From: Anaerolineales bacterium | Lineage (GTDB): Bacteria > Chloroflexota > Anaerolineae > Anaerolineales > Villigracilaceae | DNA length: 12,828 nt | Assembly (NCBI GenBank): GCA_025938055.1 | Contig: JAICQC010000088.1 | Location: forward strand, 1 to 12,828 | Direction: 5' to 3' | Part shown: positions 6,936-12,697 of the stretch, one piece after another | Position numbering within the stretch: the stretch's first letter is position 1 | Layout of the letters: each line of letters opens with the position of its first letter | The notes under the pieces: generated by a model | Database searches by the model: none | What the model saw: only the letters and a program-made list of their open reading frames with translations | What the model was told of the DNA's origin: nothing | Position numbers and translations under genes: made by a program

Positions 6936-7594
6936 GCGGACAAGACCTCACATTCGACGTTAACGGGAAACCTGCGAAAGCATATCTGGCGTTGCCATCG
7001 CAAAACAATGCACCAGGAGTCATTGTGCTGCACGCCTGGTGGGGATTGAATTCATTTTTCAAGAGTGTTTGCGATAGATTAGCATCTGAAGGATTTGCCG
7101 TATTGGCTCCGGATTTGAATGAGGGCATAGTTGCACAGACAATTGACGAAGCTAAACAGGTCATGTCTGAGTTGGATGGTGAGCGGAAACATGCCATTGT
7201 TACTGCGGCGTCCGATTTTTTGCGCGGCAGGCCCGAGGTTCGGCAGGAACCATTTTCATTGATCGGTTTCTCCATGGGCGCAGCGTGGTCGCTCGTGCTG
7301 GCAAGTGAGCGTCCTGAAGACTTTCACAAAGCGGTATTGTTCTATGGGGCCGGGGAGGGCGATTTTGCAAAGATCAAAGCGGAAATCCTTGGGCATTATT
7401 CAGACACGGATGAATGGGAGGATATTAGTTACGTCCGCGCTATGGAAACAGACATGCGCAATGCCGGGCTAGATCCAACCTTCCATATTTACCCGCAGAT
7501 GCCACACTGGTTCTTTGAAGAGGATCGATCCGAGTTCAACCCACAAGCCGCCGAACTTGCCTGGACGCGTACTCTGGAGTTCCTACGCAGGTAA
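6932..7594 (+). CDS. Dienelactone hydrolase-family alpha/beta hydrolase (Ser type)
   Basis: This is a 220-aa cytoplasmic alpha/beta hydrolase of the DLH type. The start overlaps the previous stop (ATGA). Near the N-terminus, VIVLHAWWGLN (about 29-39) is the oxyanion-hole segment common to the family. The nucleophile elbow is GFSMGA with Ser114, where classical dienelactone hydrolases have Cys in GYCxGG. The acid is Asp158 or Asp160 (HYSDTDEW). The catalytic His is His192 in MPHWFFEE, taking the place of the usual GxxHxF. The length is close to the family's norm of about 230-240 aa. A Ser nucleophile suggests a general esterase or lactonase more than a chlorocatechol-pathway enzyme, and no aromatic-degradation genes are nearby. 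The substrate cannot be told from the sequence. Confidence 0.9.
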   Translation: MSGQDLTFDVNGKPAKAYLALPSQNNAPGVIVLHAWWGLNSFFKSVCDRLASEGFAVLAPDLNEGIVAQTIDEAKQVMSELDGERKHAIVTAASDFLRGRPEVRQEPFSLIGFSMGAAWSLVLASERPEDFHKAVLFYGAGEGDFAKIKAEILGHYSDTDEWEDISYVRAMETDMRNAGLDPTFHIYPQMPHWFFEEDRSEFNPQAAELAWTRTLEFLRR

Positions 7595-7671
7595 ACATGA
7601 CTTCATTCGAACTTCAGAAACACAATTGATCATGTGCTTGAATCTTAGATGTGCCCATAAAGGTAAATAAG

Positions 7672-8109
7672 ATGAAATTCACACTGGAGCTTCCCATTAA
7701 GAGTTCACGTGTGGAAGTGTGGAAACTTTTCGATAACCCGGAGAATATAAGCAAATGGCAACCAACCCTCCTATCTTTTGATCCTGTCAGCGGGGTACCC
7801 GGTCAGCCAGGTGCAATCTCAAAGCTAACCTTTGAAGAAAACGGGCGTCAGTTTGTGCTCATCGAAAAAGTCACCTACCGCGATGAACCGAAGCGACTCG
7901 ACGTCGTATACGAAAATAATTTTGCTGACAACACTGTGAAAAATACATTCCTCGAACAGGGCAGCGACAAAACCCTGTGGGTCGTGGAAACGGAATTCAA
8001 GTTCAAGACTCTCATCATGCGTATTCTCGGTCCCTGGATGAAAAAGAATTTCGTTGCGCGCACGCAGAGAGCTATGGAACGTTTCAGGGAATTGGCAGAA
8101 AGCCAATAG
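7672..8109 (+). CDS. SRPBCC (START/Bet v 1-like) family protein
   Basis: This is a 145-aa protein of the helix-grip fold that binds hydrophobic ligands in a deep pocket. The N-terminal pattern MKFTLELPIKSSRVEVWKLFDNPENISKW is typical of the polyketide-cyclase/SRPBCC group: a strand, then the first helix with the DPxNxxxW-like signature. The ending, a long helix (about residues 115-142, RTQRAMERFRELA), is also typical. The start at 7672 is chosen because AAAGG (7659-7663) lies 8 nt upstream; a GTG at 7651 in the same frame lacks a ribosome-binding site. The ligand and role are unknown. The stop codon TAG is the first base triplet of the terminator stem. The gene converges on the BtrH-like gene. 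Confidence 0.85.
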   Translation: MKFTLELPIKSSRVEVWKLFDNPENISKWQPTLLSFDPVSGVPGQPGAISKLTFEENGRQFVLIEKVTYRDEPKRLDVVYENNFADNTVKNTFLEQGSDKTLWVVETEFKFKTLIMRILGPWMKKNFVARTQRAMERFRELAESQ

Positions 8110-8140
8110 GCGAGACAGTTGTCTCGCCTACTTTTGTTTT
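8107..8140 (+). terminator. Intrinsic terminator after the SRPBCC gene
   Basis: TAGGCGAGAC (8107-8116) and GTCTCGCCTA (8121-8130) form a perfect 10-bp stem with an AGTT loop, followed by CTTTTGTTTT. The stem includes the stop codon of the upstream gene. It fills the 31-bp gap between two convergent genes. The T-run is on the + side only, so it should mainly stop + strand transcripts. Confidence 0.9.
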
Positions 8141-9349
8141 CTACACGACGGCGCTTTGAAGAAGGTCAACAGCCTGTTGTTCCACTGCTTTGATTTTTAA
8201 CAGGATGTCACGCAGATTGGCGCGCAAGTCTGCAGCCTGAGTGTCCGACAAGGGAAAATCGGTTTCGGATTGCGATAATAATTCATTCAATCTCGAATTG
8301 ATTTCCTTGATCTCGGGTAATGCGGCATCCCCGTCCCTGATAAATAAATCATGTCTTCTCTGGATCAACTTCTTACTCTCTCCAAGCAGCGGGACATCAT
8401 CCGGGAGTAAGGCATCTGCAAAGGCAAGCCACAACTTGTGACTTTCACGGAACTTCGCTGCAGATTCTTTCAAAGATTGCTTCTTTAAAACCTGGGCGGC
8501 TTCAAGCAGAAAGTCCGCGTACAAGCCGCGCTCTGCACCATCGGCGGAACCCCAGGTATTGACCCACTGATAAGCTCCCGGCTGGACCGGCGAACCCGCC
8601 AGCGCGTGATACATCCGTACTCCGGGAGCAAAGAACCGTTCCCAGCTCTGTTTGTTGCGTGTGTTGACCAGCATCTCTGCCAGCTTGTCGTAAGCAGCGA
8701 AACCGAAGTTATCCCGCGCGCCGCGTGGGGGCTCCTCCGTAAACAAGCTGATCGACTGGCAAATGCCCTTATGCACGGCGCCAGCCAGCTTCGTGGTTTG
8801 AGGCGCATCCAGGGTCATAAGCCGAAACTTATCCTCCTTCACACGCCCGCGTGCCTTCGTCAGATCTGCCATGGAAAGGTGCAATGGCCGACTCGACCGG
8901 TCCGCAACCGTGACTGATTTGCCGTCTATCTCCAGAGCAAGGATCGGCATCATCCCCCACATCGGCTCATCCGCGGGAAGAAAGTTGTACGGCAGGCTGA
9001 ACTGGTCTGCCCACAGAATCGGGTGGAGTCCACTCTCCAATGTATCTCGCAGGTTTTTCTCTGCCGTCTCTGCTTTGTTCGTCTGCTGAATATCCTGCAC
9101 GATACTCAACCGTTCGAGAATGGTGGAAAACGGATTGAACGTGTTCCGTGTCAACAGCGCAACATGTGGAAGATAACCCTTATACTCGAAGGTGAAATAA
9201 CCAAAGGCGATCCCGCCGCTAATGCCAAGCAAAAGCGCTTCCGAATAAGGTTTGCCAGTATGCGGCGCTTTAATGCCCTGCAGCGCCAGCGCGTTATGAA
9301 TGCTGCCCGTTTCCCAATGCCTGCCGTTGAATTGCGTTTGTGTTTTCAT
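8141..9349 (-). CDS. BtrH_N / DUF4872-type protein
   Basis: This is a 402-aa cytoplasmic protein. It starts at the ATG read from 9349, with AGGAGG (9355-9360 on this strand) 5 nt upstream. The N-terminal half (about 8-150) resembles the butirosin BtrH N-terminal domain: GRHWETGSIHNAL (9-21), PYSEALLLGISGGIAFGYF (34-52) and VxDRSSxPL near 155. BtrH itself transfers an acyl chain from an acyl carrier protein to an aminoglycoside. The C-terminal half (about 185-400) looks like the DUF4872 domain that often follows it, mostly helical with a long coiled stretch near the end. The family usually has Cys directly after the first His (HC); here it is Trp (HW), so if that Cys is catalytic this protein may not act as an acyltransferase. 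No carrier protein or antibiotic-pathway genes are nearby. The family call is from memory of motifs. Confidence 0.72.
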   Translation of the reverse strand: MKTQTQFNGRHWETGSIHNALALQGIKAPHTGKPYSEALLLGISGGIAFGYFTFEYKGYLPHVALLTRNTFNPFSTILERLSIVQDIQQTNKAETAEKNLRDTLESGLHPILWADQFSLPYNFLPADEPMWGMMPILALEIDGKSVTVADRSSRPLHLSMADLTKARGRVKEDKFRLMTLDAPQTTKLAGAVHKGICQSISLFTEEPPRGARDNFGFAAYDKLAEMLVNTRNKQSWERFFAPGVRMYHALAGSPVQPGAYQWVNTWGSADGAERGLYADFLLEAAQVLKKQSLKESAAKFRESHKLWLAFADALLPDDVPLLGESKKLIQRRHDLFIRDGDAALPEIKEINSRLNELLSQSETDFPLSDTQAADLRANLRDILLKIKAVEQQAVDLLQSAVV

Positions 9350-9377
9350 GACTGCCTCCTAACTATTGACTTTTGGC

Positions 9378-9383
9378 ATTATA
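9378..9383 (-). promoter_or_regulatory. -10 box of the BtrH-like gene
   Basis: On the minus strand this reads TATAAT. Transcription would start near 9371, giving a leader of about 20 nt that contains the AGGAGG at 9355-9360. No clear -35 is present at 17 bp; the sequence there is TTATTT. Confidence 0.6.
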
Positions 9384-9490
9384 CGCATGGGATCCACTGG
9401 AAATAAAAATTAGCGACCTACTCTGCACTTTTTCAAGAGCAGCGGAAGGCGCAGATGAAAGCCAATATTCCTGATAGAATATAAACAATG

Positions 9491-9512
9491 AAAGCCCATA
9501 CGGGCTTTTTCT
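9491..9512 (+). terminator. Terminator-like hairpin ahead of the sulfotransferase gene
   Basis: AAAGCCC (9491-9497) pairs perfectly with GGGCTTT (9502-9508) around an ATAC loop, followed by more Ts. No + strand gene ends upstream of it, since its left neighbour is a minus-strand gene start. It lies 29 nt before the sulfotransferase ATG, so it may act as an attenuator or insulator and not as an ordinary gene end. Confidence 0.65.
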
Positions 9513-9541
9513 ATGAAAGTACTTGAGGATATTTACGATTA

Positions 9542-10738
9542 ATGTATTATAACTTCCGAAACTTTTGGCACACAGCTTATCTCTCACTCACTGCACCTAA
9601 AAATTCTCCAGCCCGCCTGACACGAAAACGAATCCTATTCCTGCTCCTTTTTTACACCGTCTGGCCCGTTGGGGCACTGATGCACTGGTTCTTCTTTTTT
9701 CTCGACGACCTCTTTTTCCCCGGCCATAAAAACCAGCCAATTGAGAAGCCGCTCTTTATCATCGGGAACCTGCGAAGCGGCTCCACGTTCCTGCACCGGC
9801 TGCTCTCGCGTGACTCTACGACATTCACCAGCCTGACGATCTGGGATATCTATCTGACGCCTTCCGTCACACAGAGGAAGATCACGCAGCTCGTCTCGCG
9901 CCTCGATAACAAACTGGGCGGGCACCTGCACCGGGTGCTGTATGAGTTCGACCGTCGCACCCTTGGCAAATACAAAATCCATCGCATCTCCTTCTTCCAG
10001 CCGGAGGAGGATGAGAATATCCTGTTTCATATCTGGGATTCGTTCTGGACCAGTTTCCTCTTCCCCTTCGCGGACCAAATACCGGACTACCGTCATTTTG
10101 ACGAAGCCCTGCCGCCGAAGTATCGACAGAGGATTATGAAGTTCTACAAGTCTATGCTGCAGCGCCATCTGTACGCAACCGGCAATAAGTATTTCGTTGC
10201 CAAGAATCCAGCCTTCAGCCCAAAGATCAAGACGCTGCTCGAATTCTTCCCGGATGCGCGCATTATCTACCTTGCGCGCAACCCGTTGGATATGCTTCCT
10301 TCCACCGTTTCGTGGATCAATTACGCCCGCGGTGTCTTTACAGAACCGCCAGAGAAGTACAACTATCAGGAAGAGATCATGGATTTCACGCAGTACTGGT
10401 ACCGCTACCCTCTCGAATATCTGGACGCGCACCCTTCACCCCGACACCTGATTCTGAACTACGACGATCTGATCCAGCGCCCGGAGCACGTCATCCGCGG
10501 CTTCTATGAGCAGTTTGGCTATCCCGACAAACCCGGCCTCGACCGCATCGTGGATGAGGCTGTCAAAGAGACTCTCGCCTTCAACAGCGATCACATCTAC
10601 TCCTATGAAGAGATGGGCTTCACCCGCGAACAAATTGTTAATTTTTATGTAGACATCTTCGAACGTTTTGGCTTTGACAAGCGCGAACATGAGTTCGCAG
10701 GTACCCCAAAAACGGTACGAGTATCCGCGATCGACTAA
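9542..10738 (+). CDS. Membrane-anchored sulfotransferase-family protein
   Basis: This protein is predicted to transfer a sulfuryl group from PAPS to an unknown acceptor, probably a lipid or glycan. It is 398 aa. A hydrophobic N-terminal segment (about 31-60, rich in Leu, Phe and Trp) should hold it in or at the membrane. The 5'-phosphosulfate-binding loop is IIGNLRSGSTFLHR (73-86), the RSGTT-type motif of the family. The 3'-phosphate-binding region is IIYLARNPLDMLPS (241-254) with Arg246 and Ser254. The layout matches the Sulfotransfer_3 group. The ATG at 9542 is the only reasonable start: the next Met is residue 47, after the membrane segment. A ribosome-binding site is weak (GAGG 13 nt upstream). 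A possible -10 (TATTTA, 9530-9535) lies 6 nt before the ATG. No PAPS-synthesis genes are in the window. Confidence 0.85.
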   Translation: MYYNFRNFWHTAYLSLTAPKNSPARLTRKRILFLLLFYTVWPVGALMHWFFFFLDDLFFPGHKNQPIEKPLFIIGNLRSGSTFLHRLLSRDSTTFTSLTIWDIYLTPSVTQRKITQLVSRLDNKLGGHLHRVLYEFDRRTLGKYKIHRISFFQPEEDENILFHIWDSFWTSFLFPFADQIPDYRHFDEALPPKYRQRIMKFYKSMLQRHLYATGNKYFVAKNPAFSPKIKTLLEFFPDARIIYLARNPLDMLPSTVSWINYARGVFTEPPEKYNYQEEIMDFTQYWYRYPLEYLDAHPSPRHLILNYDDLIQRPEHVIRGFYEQFGYPDKPGLDRIVDEAVKETLAFNSDHIYSYEEMGFTREQIVNFYVDIFERFGFDKREHEFAGTPKTVRVSAID

Positions 10739-10768
10739 ATAAAGGGAATTATATACTTCGTAAACCCA

Positions 10769-10978
10769 TCAATTCTTAGGACGTATGAAAATCAAAGTAT
10801 AGCCGAGCACTAAATCGGAAAGATCAGAAGCTAGCTCCCAACCTTTTCCAATTAAGTGGATCATGGCAGCCAACATCGTTGGGCCCTCTTTCCAATTCGA
10901 TATTTCTTGACCGTTTACGTATCGTGGACGCCCATCTTCCGCTATTATAAATAAGTAATCCTGTTTCTGCTTTTGCAT
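10769..10978 (-). CDS. Small DUF4177-like protein
   Basis: This is a 69-aa protein that starts MQKQKQDYLFI. The start at 10978 is preferred over the ATG at 10984 because AAGGAG (10985-10990) sits 6 nt before the former and directly against the latter. The sequence ends in a strand pattern like small DUF4177 proteins: an amphipathic helix (about 33-44), GKGWELAS (45-52) and LIFIRPKN at the end. Its function is unknown. It lies 48 nt downstream of lgt on the same strand and may be read with it, although a 14-bp palindrome covers its ribosome-binding site. The gene looks richer in A+T than its neighbours. Confidence 0.72.
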   Translation of the reverse strand: MQKQKQDYLFIIAEDGRPRYVNGQEISNWKEGPTMLAAMIHLIGKGWELASDLSDLVLGYTLIFIRPKN

Positions 10979-10986
10979 AGGCATCT

Positions 10987-11000
10987 CCTTTTATAAAAGG
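10987..11000. promoter_or_regulatory. 14-bp perfect palindrome overlapping a ribosome-binding site
   Basis: CCTTTTATAAAAGG is its own reverse complement. Its left half supplies part of the AAGGAG ribosome-binding site of the 69-aa minus-strand gene. It could be an operator, or a hairpin that masks the ribosome-binding site. It could also be chance in AT-rich DNA. Confidence 0.4.
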
Positions 11001-11026
11001 AAATCTTCGGGCGATTATTCTATTCT

Positions 11027-12052
11027 TCAGGATGCTTTCTTCGCTTTTGTCGTATTCCTTGCTTCCTCTGCAGCTTTCCGTGCCGCAATCTTGGCTTTTG
11101 CCTTTCTCAGCAAGGCTGAGTCCCTGGTGACAGGCTGCTGTGCGTTCTGGGGCTGTGCCAAAGACTGTTCTTCCACAGCGGCTTGTGTTTCCTCAATCTT
11201 GTATTCCTCTTCCCATTTTTCTGCAAACTTGGGGTTAATCGCTTTGTAACGCGCCATTAAGAGGACCGCACCTGCAATTGCCATTAGTGCCGCAAAAATG
11301 CTCGAGTAGCTAATTCCCAGCTCCGGGATCTTGGGCTGGTCCGGGCGGAAGAACTCGATGATTACGCGTCCCACGCCTGCCAACACCATCCAACCGGCAA
11401 AGAGCGCGCCGGGTTTGAGATCTTCACGGTAGCGGCGCGATAACCACAGGAGCAAGCCCGCCGCAGCGAAGTTCCACAACATCTCGTAGGCAAACGTAGG
11501 ATGGAAACGAGTCGTTTCTACGGGGAAAAGACTCAAGTCCTGGTATTGGGGCAGGCGGTGTTCTGCCGAGATCGGGATGCCCCACGGAAGCGTCGTCGGC
11601 GGACCGTACAGCTCCTGGTTGATAAAGTTGGCGAGCCGCCCAATGCCCTGCCCAATCAACGCCGCCGGACCTGCTGCATCCAGAAAAAGCCAGGGGTCGA
11701 GTTTATTCTGGCGCAGGTACAGTAGCAACGCAATGACACCCAGCAAAAAACCGCCAAAGATGTGCAGACCACCCTCCCACACTCGCAGGATGCTGGCAGG
11801 GTTTTCGAGATAAATACGATTGCCGCCCAAATTGGCATTGAAAACATACCAGAGCCGCGCCCCGATAATGCCCGCTGGCAGCACCCAGATCAGCGCGTCC
11901 CAGATGCGGTCGCCTTTCTCACCGCGCTCCTTAAGCCCGCGCTCGACGATCAACGAACCGACAATGATGCCCACCATCACGATCACGCCATACCAGCGCA
12001 ATGTAAGCTCCCTGCCGAACAGTTCTATTGTAAAAATCACAGGATCGATCAT
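11027..12052 (-). CDS. lgt: Prolipoprotein diacylglyceryl transferase
   Basis: Lgt moves diacylglycerol from phosphatidylglycerol to the lipobox Cys of prolipoproteins in the cytoplasmic membrane, the first step of lipoprotein maturation. The start at 12052 (ATG, MIDPVIF) gives 341 aa and has GAGG 5 nt upstream. An upstream GTG at 12076 is in frame but lies only 2 nt after the TATAAT -10 box, so it would not be transcribed. About seven membrane segments are visible. The signature GRLANFINQELYG begins at residue 138 (Arg139, Asn142, Asn145, Glu147), and HPTFAYEMLWN and GRVIIEFFRPD (Arg229) follow. In the periplasmic-loop motif the sequence is GGLHIFGG where E. coli has GGMSFHGG, so the His is shifted. 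The family is about 260-290 aa; here some 70 extra residues form a charged, Ala/Lys-rich C-terminal tail. Three lipoproteins in this window are likely substrates. Confidence 0.96.
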   Translation of the reverse strand: MIDPVIFTIELFGRELTLRWYGVIVMVGIIVGSLIVERGLKERGEKGDRIWDALIWVLPAGIIGARLWYVFNANLGGNRIYLENPASILRVWEGGLHIFGGFLLGVIALLLYLRQNKLDPWLFLDAAGPAALIGQGIGRLANFINQELYGPPTTLPWGIPISAEHRLPQYQDLSLFPVETTRFHPTFAYEMLWNFAAAGLLLWLSRRYREDLKPGALFAGWMVLAGVGRVIIEFFRPDQPKIPELGISYSSIFAALMAIAGAVLLMARYKAINPKFAEKWEEEYKIEETQAAVEEQSLAQPQNAQQPVTRDSALLRKAKAKIAARKAAEEARNTTKAKKAS

Positions 12053-12078
12053 GTATACCTCAAGGAGAGTTTTCACAG

Positions 12079-12084
12079 ATTATA
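12079..12084 (-). promoter_or_regulatory. -10 box of lgt
   Basis: It reads TATAAT on the minus strand, with a predicted start of transcription near 12072 and a leader of about 20 nt that contains the GAGG used for the ATG at 12052. No clear -35 is seen. Confidence 0.6.
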
Positions 12085-12144
12085 CCGCCTCAGCGCTATG
12101 CTTCGTTTCCCGTATTTGAGAGCAGTTGACCATTCCAATTAATA

Positions 12145-12248
12145 ATCAGTACTTCACGAAACCAAGAGATTCCCCGAAAATAGGTGTGCGGGCATACGCC
12201 CGCACACCTATTTTCGGGCTGCTTTTGATTCTTTCGTGATCTACTGAT
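12145..12248. repeat. 104-bp long palindromic element
   Basis: The inner part is a perfect 21-bp inverted repeat, 12173-12193 with 12198-12218, around an ATAC loop (12194-12197). After internal loops of 11 and 13 nt, the arms pair again: TCACGAAA (12154-12161) with TTTCGTGA (12232-12239), and ATCAGTA (12145-12151) with TACTGAT (12242-12248), separated by 2-nt mismatches. It lies between the lgt promoter and an ABC transporter gene remnant, where no intact gene needs a terminator. It may be a mobile palindromic element (MITE- or REP-like). No clear target-site duplication is seen. Confidence 0.85.
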
Positions 12249-12249
12249 A

Positions 12250-12441
12250 ATGGATAAAGCAAGCGAAAAGTTTTTGCACGTGGACGAAGTCCTGGTGATG
12301 GACCACGGACGAATCGTGGAACGCGGCAGGCACGGGGAACTTCTGAGGCGCCTGGGACTCTACCGTCGCCTGTGGGATTTGCAAAACCAGATCCTTTTGG
12401 ATATGGAGCTCCCTTCCCTTGCAACAATCTCACAGTTTTGA
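12250..12441 (+). pseudogene. 3' remnant of an ABC transporter ATP-binding protein gene
   Basis: The 63-codon frame matches only the extreme C-terminus of exporter-type ABC ATPases: VDEVLVMDHGRIVERGRHGELL (about 12-33, the strand after the H-loop with its GRIVERG turn) followed by LGLYRRLWDLQ. The Walker A, Q-loop, signature and Walker B parts are all absent, and an in-frame stop (TGA at 12226) and the palindromic element lie directly upstream. Recognisable homology begins near 12274. The first residues (MDKASEKF) look random. It has no visible promoter or ribosome-binding site. It is best read as a decayed gene end left by a deletion or insertion; a functional small protein is unlikely. Confidence 0.75.
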
Positions 12442-12469
12442 AAGCTCCATTGGAAAAGTGTTAACATGC

Positions 12470-12498
12470 TTGCACCACCCCATTGAACATGCTATAAT
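12470..12498 (+). promoter_or_regulatory. rho promoter
   Basis: TTGCAC (12470-12475) and TATAAT (12493-12498) are separated by exactly 17 bp, a near-consensus sigma-70 promoter. Transcription would start near 12505, about 193 nt before the rho ATG. Confidence 0.82.
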
Positions 12499-12504
12499 AT
12501 TGGC

Positions 12505-12697
12505 AACTCCCCAGCTGCTTTACAGACACTTGATTGCGTAATCCAGGTGCACGGCGATTTAACCTGCACGGGTTCCGCGTGAATAGACTTTGAAGGAAAA
12601 TCCACACCACACCACAACCTAAGGGAATACACCGGTTTGCTCGATGCATTCTGGGCAATTTTGCATTCATCCAATCCAACACCCCACGAGAAAAACT
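12505..12697 (+). promoter_or_regulatory. Long rho leader, C-rich (candidate rut/autoregulatory region)
   Basis: The untranslated leader is about 193 nt. In 12601-12690 I count 31 C and 14 G, and two stretches (12601-12620 and 12671-12687) have many C and no G, with repeated CCA and ACC units. Such C-rich, G-poor unstructured RNA is what Rho binds. In other bacteria rho is autoregulated by termination in its leader. That the same happens here is inference. Confidence 0.5.

Noticed and set aside
9137..9146. GAACGTGTTC, a possible second LexA box
   Set aside because: The spacer is 2 nt where 4 is expected, and it lies inside the BtrH-like coding region.
9635..10432. 265-aa open frame on the minus strand
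   Set aside because: It is antisense to the sulfotransferase; the composition looks random and no ribosome-binding site supports it.
12053..12076. GTG start for lgt at 12076
   Set aside because: It lies 2 nt after the -10 box, before the likely transcription start, while ATG 12052 has a ribosome-binding site.
11762..12142. 126-aa open frame on the plus strand
   Set aside because: It is antisense to the 5' part of lgt and crosses the lgt promoter; no family features.
12461..12682. 73-aa open frame on the minus strand in the rho leader
   Set aside because: No ribosome-binding site or family signal, and it opposes a strong promoter and leader on the plus strand.
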